DNA of 64,000 bases. Source: Flectonema sp. DT1601. Lineage: Eukaryota > Euglenozoa > Diplonemea > Diplonemida > Diplonemidae. The number at the start of each line of letters is the position of its first letter. Position 1 is the stretch's first letter. The stretch covers positions 558,001 to 622,000 of the forward strand of contig OZ025782.1 in NCBI GenBank assembly GCA_964019425.1. The letters run 5' to 3'. A model generated the notes under the pieces. That model was not told where the DNA came from, did no database searches, and saw nothing but the letters and a program-made list of their open reading frames with translations. Of the stretch, positions 56,291-64,000 are shown one piece after another. A program made the position numbers and the translations under genes.

Positions 56291-57085
56291 TCGGTAGAGA
56301 AAGATATTTTAATTTTAGCCCGAAACCAGCCTTTATTTGTTTGTTGTCTTACGAAAATTTTGATTTGATTTATTTGATTGACTGATAATTATTAATACAC
56401 CCGTTTTCTTAAAAAAGAATTGCGGAGCTCTGCAGACAGTTGCTGACGTTGAATCATATTTTTTATTTTTTTTGTTCCTTTTCAGTGGAACTGTCCGGCC
56501 TGAGACTTTTTTGTTTCGGGGAGAAAGGAACTTTACCCAAACCAAACAACAATGTTATCGTGTGAGACGCTTGGTCTTGTTGATTGTGTTAATATAGAGG
56601 ATGTGAAACCCATCTGTTTTTATTTATTTTTATTTTTTCTCAGTCCGTATCAATAGGCACCTCTTCGAAACGTTAATGTTGGATACTTTCTACTAGTCGT
56701 ACCCAAACAAACAATCTAATTCGCACATTTATTATTTTCCTCAATTTCCGAACATCCTTTTTGACGGCCCAGTTTCACACAACAGATCCGATACAGTACT
56801 TTAAACTGTCTGTTGGGCTCTCTTATAACATTCGTATTACCTAATTTTTGTGGTTCCTCTTTTTACAGCTTTTGGGACAATTAAGGGTGAACGGCCTGGA
56901 CATGTTCCGGGTTTTGTTGTTTTTATTTTTGTTCTTGGTATAGAGGCATTTGACATGTAACAATTTTGATAATGAAAAAAAAAAAAAAACGGGCTTTATA
57001 TATAGAATAGAAAAATATATTTATTACTCCCCACATCGTTTCTCGTATGGGAGTCGAATTTTCCAGCAATAAACAATCTCTGTGT

Positions 57086-57130
57086 GATTGGGTCCTCTAC
57101 TGGTGCGGGTTACCCGCCGTTATCAGTTTT
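57086..57130 (+). repeat. GATTGGGTCC dispersed repeat, copy 3
   Basis: GATTGGGTCCTCTACTGGTG, CGGGTTACCC, GTTATCAGTTTTGG. Closest to copy 1, which also has TGCGGG and ATCAGTTT. Confidence 0.75.
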
Positions 57131-58315
57131 GGAGTTGCCAACAACTAATGTAGAACTTCCCCCAATAAAAAAAGAAAAAAATTATATCATGTTTCCCCAC
57201 CTGTTGTTTTCTTACTGGCCTTATCTGATGTGTGTTACCAAACTGACTGTCACCCTGGTGGATAATCCCTGGGCAGTCAGCGCACAATGCGTTTGTAGCT
57301 TTCCATTTGAGTATTGCTTCAGTTTGTAACCTTTCATTTTTGCGGTAGACTCGCTGAAAACTACGTATTTCCACAGGTCGTTATATCTTTGGTTTAATAT
57401 ACTATTTTATAATAAACTCATAATTCTATTCCTAACCTATCGTTCATTTAAATATTTAACTTCTTTTCTTTGTGATGACTCACAGTCGCCGAACCTCTTT
57501 TCAGTTTATTTCTGCAGTTCTTTCGGAGTTTGTTTGAATGCCGTGATTGTTTCATGGCATGTGTTGTTTTTTCTCTCTTCCCCTTCCTATTCTTTTTTTG
57601 TTTTTGTTGCCTTTTTCTTCGACGGGAAAGTAAAAAAGAGACCTTTTGTCTTAACCACTTCATCGTGGGAAGATCATGGTCACTGTGGTCTTGTTACCTG
57701 ATTAATCATTGCTGTGTTTTGCAGAGGCTGTGGCAGTTGTTTGCTAGCGGACACTAGTCTTGCTGTGGAACTTCCTAGGCAACCATCTCTGCTGACTATC
57801 AGTGACTAATGGAACGACGAGTTTTATTTTGAAATCTAAAGTGTCTCCAGAACGTCGATTTCTTTTCAACAATCTTTTGTTTTTAAAACCTCCTTCTCGC
57901 AAGTTGATAATTTTATCTTCTTGTGAATCTTTGTTGTCCTCTCTCAGCTGTTATCTTTTGGTTTGTTTACCTTTTCCTGTTTCTGAACTCTTTTGCGGCT
58001 TTGCTAACTTTGTAATACTTTCTGTTTTCCAATTAATACTTCTATTCTAGTACGTCTTGTACCTAACATAGTCTCGAAAGAAGAGATTCTGGGTTTTGGC
58101 GATCTGGAATGGAAGCGTTGTTGTTCTGTGCCTCATTTCCTTTTTTTTTTTCCCCCTTTCTTCTTTCTTACTTCTTCGTATGATGACTGCGTATAGTATA
58201 GTGTTATTATAAAAAAAGGAAGCAAAAAAAAAAAATAAAAATAAAAAATACACTCGCATGCTGGCGTCCGCGGCTGTGAGTTCCTTCAAAGCTTCCTAAA
58301 TTGACTTTTCCCCAC

Positions 58316-58438
58316 TTTCTTTGATTAACAACTACAAATATTTTTTCAGTCAAGTACTTGATATTAATTTTGTTTTTTAATACCTAAAGTTGTTATTGTT
58401 TTTACATTGTCAAAGTTTCATCTTCCCTGCTTTCTTCC
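58316..58438 (+). repeat. Dispersed repeat, copy 2 of 18393-18480
   Basis: TTTGATTAACAACTACAAAT, TTTTTTCAGTCAAGTACT, then an AT-rich insert, then TTTTTACATTGTCAAAGTTT and a C/T-rich tail. Confidence 0.7.
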
Positions 58439-59608
58439 TTGCTGTTAAGAAACAGGAAGACAAAAACAAGAACTATCTTTTGGTGACCTTTCGATAAGTT
58501 TTCTTTGAATAGAAAAGTATCTATTTATGCTGTGTTCCAGCAACATTACTGACAGATGAAATTCCTACAATAGGGCCGATGAGCCTCTAAAAGAAGAAGA
58601 ACGGAATAAACAAAAAAAATAGGTACGTTTTTTTTGTTTATTTTTCTTTTTTTTCTTCCCCCTCCCCAGTTCACTGCTAATTTAGAATAAAATTTTTTTA
58701 GAAAACGTTTATGATCCAGCGATTTTCTTTATCTATTTACAAACCCTTTCTACACTTTGCTCTCACATATGCTACTTGACATGAATTTCTTAATTAGCCC
58801 CCCATGAGCAAGGACTACTCGTTAGTAGTATGCAGCTCTTTGGATTTTCTAGCTTGCCTCCTGCTTTCAAGCAATTCTCAATTTTCGCAAACATTCACAA
58901 GCTCACTCAGAGCTACTGTCCAAAAGGTGTATATCTGAACAAAAGTAATAAATATAAAGAAAATAACTCAATTACATCAAAATACATCGCCATTCTCTTA
59001 TGCGCACCTATACTGCATGCGGGTGATCCTGCGTGTCGTAGAGTTTTTGTTAGGTCAAAAACTGGTGCTTTTCTTCTGATAATTTCACGTTTAATCTTCT
59101 TCTTTCCCCCTTTTTCGTTTCAATCACTTTTCTGTTGTCCCTTTTATTCGGTATGTGTATTTTTTATGGTATGAAGAAATTTTTTTGAAGAAAATAACAG
59201 TGACAGCTGGGCCTCCCAGCCAATCCCCGTGTAGTGCTCTTCAAGTCGGAAGGAGATTGGCATTACTGTTGTTGTTTCCTGTGAGGCACTTGCAGCTTAC
59301 AATTCCCTTTGTGGGGGAAAAAGGAGAAAATTAAAGAAAAGAAATAAATAGAACCCTAGAAATAAAACCGAAAACATGAGTTCATCAATAACCTCTGTTG
59401 GTTGACTTAAATGAACTTTTTTCCTTTTTAAAAAAAAAAAAAAAAAAAACTTTTTGATTGCATTGGGAAACTTCATTTCAAACCATATTCTCCTTAACAG
59501 GTTCATAATTGAATGATTGGTTCAGTCTACTGCCGCAGTGTTGGTTTGTTCATTCGCTAACTAAAATAACAAGACATACCTTTCCGTTTACAGATCTGTT
59601 GTGGTACT

Positions 59609-59941
59609 ATGTGTGCAGCAAAGTCATCCAATGACGAGGTCAGCACATCAACAAAGGCACACTTAGAATGCTCACACAGTAAAGTAAAACTTGATTGCCA
59701 TCGAGGATTCTGTTGGAAAGAAGATATTAGTTGTACTCTCTGTAATAAAATGTTGTGGTCGTATTTTGGATCAACACTCGATAGTGATGATTACATGGGA
59801 CCTGTTACAACTATTCATGATCAACAATGGTATGACGGAGTTCGACAATCATGTAGCCATCCGGACCCTAATAAAGTTGTAGAAGCGCACTGTTGTTGGT
59901 GTGATAGATGTGGATCACTTATAGCAAAACCGACAACGTAA
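59609..59941 (+). CDS. Cys/His-rich small protein, probable zinc binder
   Basis: 110 residues, ATG 16 nt after TTTCCGTTTACAG. Cys and His residues fall in pairs: LECSHSKVKLDCHRGFCW, SCTLCNKMLW and then SCSHPDPNKVVEAHCCWCDR with CGSL. At least two zinc sites of the C-x2-C type can be proposed (CTLC with CSH, CDRC with CCWC). No known finger class fits exactly. Short, no introns, no membrane segment. Function unknown. Confidence 0.65.
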   Translation: MCAAKSSNDEVSTSTKAHLECSHSKVKLDCHRGFCWKEDISCTLCNKMLWSYFGSTLDSDDYMGPVTTIHDQQWYDGVRQSCSHPDPNKVVEAHCCWCDRCGSLIAKPTT

Positions 59942-60312
59942 TGTTGTAGTTCGGAAGTCTTCTAACTTTTTGCATAAACACTACTTTTTTTGTGATCAGG
60001 TGCTTTCTTGCACGAATTTTTGTGCAACCCTAGCCTATAACAAGGTACTCGTTACGACAAAGGTTTTACAAGAAGTATAAATCTCTTGCCTCTGGAAGAA
60101 CTATTGACCCGATTAACCGTTTTGCTTTCCCTTCACGCGAGTCATCGACTCACATCTCTCTTTTTATAACAAATGATGCAAATAAACCATTCCACACGCA
60201 GCAATAATTTTTATTCACATAAAAGGAATTTATCAGGTGTTTTAATGATGTTAAAAACTATTTTATTTTTAAAGCCAAATACACAACGACCCACCAAATA
60301 AAAAGACACAAA
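59942..60312. other. Spacer
   Basis: Intergenic, AT-rich. Possible acceptors are CACACGCAG (near 60202) and AATTTATCAG (near 60237). No gene seen. Confidence 0.55.
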
Positions 60313-61731
60313 ATGGAGGACGAGAAGAAAGATGAACCACTACAAGCAGATGACGATGATGATGTAATGTGTAGATATTGCTTTGGTGGTGAGGAAGATG
60401 GGGAACTCATATCGCCGTGTGTGTGTAAGGGTGGACAGAAGTTTGTTCATTTGGAATGTTTGAGAAGGTGGCAGAGAATGATATTGGTATCTCAACCGAC
60501 ACATCCAGCTTACTGGGAAGATGATGAGCGGCATCGATTGTGCAACGTATGTAAATCAACATTCACATGTCCTCCACCAACTCGTGGTGAACTAGTATCG
60601 GGTTTTACTGGACCTGAGATCGCTGCACTCATTGCTAAGGACTGCTGTATTGGTGCTCGTGAATACTTTACAAAATCACTTGAAGCTCAAATGGCACAAG
60701 ATCCAGTTATCGGAATATTCTCATCTTATCAGCATTGGATAAGAGGTGTTTATTTAATTACAAATGTTGAAGACGATGATGGGAAGCTATCGATCGCAAT
60801 GAGATCTTTATCAGAATTACAATCACTAAAAGATAAACTCAACGATGATAATACTTTAGAAATTAGAGGAAGTAAGAAATACAAACTCTGCGCTGAGGGA
60901 GATCTTTCAAACATCGCAGAAGATAAACTGCGAAAGGAAATGACACGACTCTCAACACCTGCTAAGTTAGTATTTCGTCCTGTTGATGAACCCACCTGTT
61001 CCGATGATCATGTATCTGCTGTAAACTTAGCAAGACCATTCACCTCTGGACAGGTACCTTCTGATCGTAAACGAGAGACAACCATCCGAGAATTGAAAGC
61101 TGAAGAAATCGATATTCAATACTATCGAGGAGGTCCAGTTGATCACAACGAAATAACAACTTGTGTAGTTATTGGAGGCCGAAAGACTGGATACACTGTT
61201 AGAGAAAACTTATCTTCTGCTATTCAACTTGCGAAAGCATACCATGCGATATCTACAAGGGAAGACACGAATAACATTGCTGTTGGTCAGACAGTTGAGA
61301 TTCAAGGGTTGAAGGCTCGTCCTGAGCTCAATGGAAAGAAAGGATTAGCACAATATTATGATACTGAAAGAGAAAGGTTTGATGTCAGGCTCTTCAGTAA
61401 CTATGAAGGTGTTCGAGTTAGACCAATTAATCTAATACCTCAATCGGAAGGGAAACAGGGAGTCGTTTATGTTTTTTACGGTCACGCTACGTGGACACGC
61501 GCACAACTTCTTAGTGAGATTGCTCGAGGCCATTGGGGGCTTGCTAAAACACTTATCACAGATTTTACAATTCCTGCTCAAGAACGTCATTTTGCTCTTG
61601 AAAAAAGATTAATCTATGCACCTGTTACTGACATGACTGAGGCTTACATCCGAAAAGCTGAAGAACAGATGAATGATTTGAGACAACAAGCTCGTCAAAT
61701 TGAACAACAAAATGAGGAAAATAACGACTAG
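60313..61731 (+). CDS. RING-CH (MARCH-type) finger fused to an AlgH/YqgE (DUF179) domain
   Basis: 472 residues, no intron. A RING-CH finger at residues 20-82: C20-x2-C23, C36-x-C38, H46-x2-C49 (KFVHLECLRRWQ), then LCNVC. This C4HC3 form is that of MARCH-type ubiquitin ligases. After about residue 135 comes an AlgH/YqgE-like fold: DPVIGIFSSYQHWIRGVYLI, IQYYRGGPVDHNEITTCVVI and, after an insertion, VFYGHATWTRAQLLSEIARG then HWGLAKTLI, matching the family's GYAGWGPGQLExE..W ending. The insertion (about 330-375) reads GQTVEIQGLKARPELNGKKG.. RVRPINL, a small barrel motif known in protist and algal proteins. The C-terminus is a Gln/Glu coiled coil. No membrane helices, unlike most MARCH ligases. 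A cytosolic ubiquitin ligase role is inferred. Confidence 0.8.
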   Translation: MEDEKKDEPLQADDDDDVMCRYCFGGEEDGELISPCVCKGGQKFVHLECLRRWQRMILVSQPTHPAYWEDDERHRLCNVCKSTFTCPPPTRGELVSGFTGPEIAALIAKDCCIGAREYFTKSLEAQMAQDPVIGIFSSYQHWIRGVYLITNVEDDDGKLSIAMRSLSELQSLKDKLNDDNTLEIRGSKKYKLCAEGDLSNIAEDKLRKEMTRLSTPAKLVFRPVDEPTCSDDHVSAVNLARPFTSGQVPSDRKRETTIRELKAEEIDIQYYRGGPVDHNEITTCVVIGGRKTGYTVRENLSSAIQLAKAYHAISTREDTNNIAVGQTVEIQGLKARPELNGKKGLAQYYDTERERFDVRLFSNYEGVRVRPINLIPQSEGKQGVVYVFYGHATWTRAQLLSEIARGHWGLAKTLITDFTIPAQERHFALEKRLIYAPVTDMTEAYIRKAEEQMNDLRQQARQIEQQNEENND

Positions 61732-61774
61732 TACCAATACCAGACAATGGTTGCTTTCCTTTATTCTCGATAAG

Positions 61775-61948
61775 ATGATATTTGATCGTGAAGGTCACTT
61801 GTCGTCGTACGGTACGATAACAACTCAAGTGAATGCTTGGCTCATCTTGCTCACGAATTCCGTTCTTTCGTTTCACTTAATTATTTTCTTTTTAGTGTAT
61901 TTGCGAAGAGAAAAACGGTGGCGTAAACTCCCTAAAGAGCATCAGTAG
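61775..61948 (+). CDS. Possible small membrane protein (57 aa)
   Basis: MIFDREGHLSSYGTITTQVN, then a hydrophobic helix (AWLILLTNSVLSFHLIIFF) and a basic tail (LRREKRWRKLPKEHQ). The ATG directly follows TTTCCTTTATTCTCGATAAG. Helix plus positively charged end looks like a real tail-anchored protein or a small subunit of a membrane complex. The support is composition and context only. Confidence 0.4.
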   Translation: MIFDREGHLSSYGTITTQVNAWLILLTNSVLSFHLIIFFLVYLRREKRWRKLPKEHQ

Positions 61949-62465
61949 TGTGTTCTGGTTATCTACTGTTATTATTTTCTTTTTTTTGCTTCACGTGTTG
62001 TCTGCCTTACTCTGAGACACTTCGAGGAGTTGTTTGCGACTCGTCACAGTCGAAGTAAACTGCTACCATTGCTTGTTGGTTTCCCAACTCAGAAGGTAGT
62101 TTTTTCAACGTATGTTTGATGCTTGATTTATTGCCTGTTTTCCCTTTTTATTTTCAAAAAAACATAAAAACCCTTTCGATTAGATAATTCTAACTTGCCT
62201 GTTGGCGAGTCCCATTGACTGATGTACGCTACTAGCGTACAGACATAACACCCCAACTCTCCCCACGTAACTTACTTTCTAGAGGAGATACTGATAACGA
62301 CTTGCCTTTGTTACGTTGGTTTTATATTGTTGTGTGTGTTTACTTTTTTATTTCATCATGGCACATCAATTATAATTATGAATCGCGTTGGATATCTGAC
62401 TTTCTGTTAGAAGTTATCATCAGTTGATCACATTAATATTTTATTATTCAGACTACACATATTTA
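61949..62465. other. Spacer with one hairpin
   Basis: Intergenic. A perfect 9-bp hairpin at 62223-62241 (TGTACGCTA, C, TAGCGTACA). TTATTATTCAG ends at 62451, the likely acceptor of the peptidase gene. No gene seen. Confidence 0.6.
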
Positions 62466-64000
62466 ATGAGGTACGACTTTACTCGTTTATGCCTGAAGGC
62501 TTCGGCCCAACAGATCTCGTGTGAAATGGCTGAGATAGAAAAGACTTACAGAGGAGCAGTGCGAAACATAACTGGAGGAAGTTTTCAAAGATCGTTTGAA
62601 GAACTGAGTAAGGCTGATGGTGAAGCAGCATTTCGATCGATTCAGTGCGTCTTACCATCTCTTGTTTCTGGTGATGCTGATGCCAGAAAAGCATCAGTTG
62701 ATGCAAAAATGAAATTAACAAAAATGTGGAGTGACACATACACATGTCCACGATTGTATAATCTGATACTAAATTCAAAAGACTCATGGAGTAGCCCGGA
62801 AGAACAGCAATTGGTAACCAGGACATTACAAGAGTTTAGAAAGAACGGAATGGAAATCTCAAATATAACTGACAGAGCAGAATGCAACAAACTCCAAAAT
62901 AGAATAAGTGACATCGAATTACAATGTGAGCAGGCTATTAATGAAAATGTTTCAAACGTCTTATTCTCAAAAGATGAACTCAAAGGAGTGCCAGAAGACG
63001 TCGTTTCCTCTCTCCCAATCGATGAAAAAAGTGGAAAACTATTAGCTTCAACAAAGGCTCCAGTTCGAGTCCCTATCATGCAGAATGCATCCATTAGAGA
63101 AACCCGAAAAAAAATGTATTCAGTCGCATCTGAGATATGCAGCACTACTAATGGACCTTTAATTAATGAACTGGTATTTAAAAGATCAAAAGCTGCAAAG
63201 CTTGCTGGATACAAAAGCCATGCTGATAAAGTGCTATCAGCAAAGACTGCTGGTAGTTTTACAATTGCCATGACCTTTTGCACCGATATAATCAAACAAC
63301 TAAAAACAAAACAAGAAGAGGAACTGGCTGAATTATCTGAAGCAGCTGGACATCCGATTGAGACATGGGATATCACTTACTATACTGAAAAGCTGAAATC
63401 TAAGAAGCGAGGATTCGATTCTACTTCTTTGAAATTTCATTTTCCTTTAAAAAAAACATTGAAAAAAGTTCTTTCAGTTTACAACGAATTACTTGATATT
63501 TCTGTTGAAGAAGACAACACGTTACCAAAGTGGGCTGATGACGTGATGACCTTCAAATTGTTTACTAAAAATAAAAATGGATCAAAAAGATTAAAAGGTT
63601 ACTTTTATCTTGACCTGTTCCCAAGAGATGGTAAATACGGTCATCAAATGATACTTCCACTCTCACCTTGTTTTGATCAGTGTTTACCTGCTTGTTGTTT
63701 TGTAGGAAATTTACCAAAACCGTCATCAGGTGCGCCAGATTCTTACTTATTGCTTGATGAGGTTAGGACGTTATTTCATGAATTAGGTCATGTTATGCAT
63801 TGTCTACTAACAAATACAAAACACTCGATCTTATCTTGGAGCTGGGATATGGTCCCTTGGCCAGGTGGTGTTGAACAAGACTTTCTTGAAGTTCCGAGTA
63901 CAATGTTCGAAAAATGGATGCTATGCCCTGAAGTAGTTGAGAGAGTGTCATCACCAAATCCAACCACATCAGAACCTATCTCTCTTGAGAAGGTTAAACT
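62466..64000 (+). CDS. M3-family metallopeptidase, thimet oligopeptidase-like (3' end beyond window)
   Basis: Zinc oligopeptidase that trims short peptides, usually cytosolic or mitochondrial. Open from ATG 62466, 15 nt after ATTATTCAG, to the window end (511 codons so far; family total about 650-700). The N-terminal helical half fits the family: NASIRETRKKMYSVASEICS and LAGYKSHADKVLSAKTAGS. Then GYFYLDLFPRDGKYGHQMIL, LLLDEVRTLFHELGHVMHCL with the zinc motif His438-Glu-x-x-His442, and VEQDFLEVPSTMFEKWM, which carries the third zinc ligand Glu. No targeting peptide is evident. All catalytic residues visible so far are present. Confidence 0.9.
   Translation, partial: MRYDFTRLCLKASAQQISCEMAEIEKTYRGAVRNITGGSFQRSFEELSKADGEAAFRSIQCVLPSLVSGDADARKASVDAKMKLTKMWSDTYTCPRLYNLILNSKDSWSSPEEQQLVTRTLQEFRKNGMEISNITDRAECNKLQNRISDIELQCEQAINENVSNVLFSKDELKGVPEDVVSSLPIDEKSGKLLASTKAPVRVPIMQNASIRETRKKMYSVASEICSTTNGPLINELVFKRSKAAKLAGYKSHADKVLSAKTAGSFTIAMTFCTDIIKQLKTKQEEELAELSEAAGHPIETWDITYYTEKLKSKKRGFDSTSLKFHFPLKKTLKKVLSVYNELLDISVEEDNTLPKWADDVMTFKLFTKNKNGSKRLKGYFYLDLFPRDGKYGHQMILPLSPCFDQCLPACCFVGNLPKPSSGAPDSYLLLDEVRTLFHELGHVMHCLLTNTKHSILSWSWDMVPWPGGVEQDFLEVPSTMFEKWMLCPEVVERVSSPNPTTSEPISLEKVK

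Larger units (their letters stand above)
50933..59608. other. 8.7 kb gene desert with hairpins and dispersed repeats
   Basis: No gene supported on either strand. Homopolymer runs throughout. It contains perfect hairpins (51937-51963, 52444-52460, 52477-52498, 56262-56290), dispersed repeat copies (53668-53727, 56060-56106, 56121-56150, 57086-57130, 58316-58438), a CT microsatellite (about 54402-54418) and one doubtful 45-codon frame at 54462-54599. A long frame near 58830-59174 has no domain and a biased tail, so I do not call it. Confidence 0.6.

Noticed and set aside
58830-59174. 114-codon frame
   Set aside because: Second half is Phe-rich from T-runs; no domain, no conserved look, no clear acceptor before the ATG.
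62642-63376. 244-codon minus-strand frame
   Set aside because: It lies exactly opposite the M3 peptidase, whose + strand frame carries the full zinc motif; the antisense frame is a shadow.

Overview
This is a 64 kb window of a nuclear eukaryotic genome. Protein genes contain short GT-AG introns (about 60-115 nt, donors mostly GTATGT, GTGTGT or GTTTGT), and the spacers are AT-rich and full of poly(A) and poly(T) runs. Every gene I can support lies on the + strand. Almost every start codon sits a few to a few tens of bases after a pyrimidine tract ending in AG. One-way gene order plus an acceptor-like AG just before the ATG is what polycistronic transcription with spliced-leader trans-splicing looks like. 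A euglenozoan with cis-introns (diplonemid-like) is therefore the most economical guess, but this is inference: I found no spliced-leader RNA, rRNA or tRNA in the window.

Layout. 1-9.7 kb is gene-dense: the 3' end of an unknown gene, a small J-domain membrane protein, a basic unknown protein, a RanBP2-type zinc-finger protein with odd splice junctions, the B subunit of DNA polymerase alpha, a small three-exon gene, a larger J-domain protein and an unknown protein. 9.7-18.9 kb is gene-poor and holds two 45-bp satellite arrays inside a repeated higher-order module (M-L-array-R) plus several dispersed repeats. 18.9-28.7 kb is gene-dense again: a six-exon gene with a DBC1/CCAR1-type inactive Nudix domain, a predicted acylated protein joining two RTX/serralysin-C-type beta-roll modules to an NIF/SCP-type HAD phosphatase, a Ser-rich unknown and a Pumilio-like protein. 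28.7-38.7 kb is a 10 kb desert of homopolymer-rich sequence. 38.7-50.9 kb carries a small membrane protein, a GT8 glycosyltransferase, a small HAD phosphatase, a tiny unknown gene, a Trm13-like tRNA methyltransferase with a long extra C-terminus, a coiled-coil protein, an ENY2/Sus1 homologue and a single-pass membrane protein. 50.9-59.6 kb is a second desert with hairpins and dispersed repeats. 59.6 kb to the end has a Cys-rich small protein, a RING-CH + AlgH/YqgE fusion, a possible tiny membrane protein and a thimet-oligopeptidase-like M3 peptidase cut by the window edge.

The genes do not form one pathway. They are a mixed housekeeping set (replication, tRNA modification, chromatin/mRNA export, chaperones, ubiquitin, glycosylation), as expected for co-transcribed but functionally unrelated neighbours. 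The most unusual items are the RTX-phosphatase fusion, the RING-CH/AlgH fusion, the protist DBC1-like Nudix protein, the zinc-finger gene whose junctions do not fit GT-AG in frame, and the homogenised 45-bp arrays.
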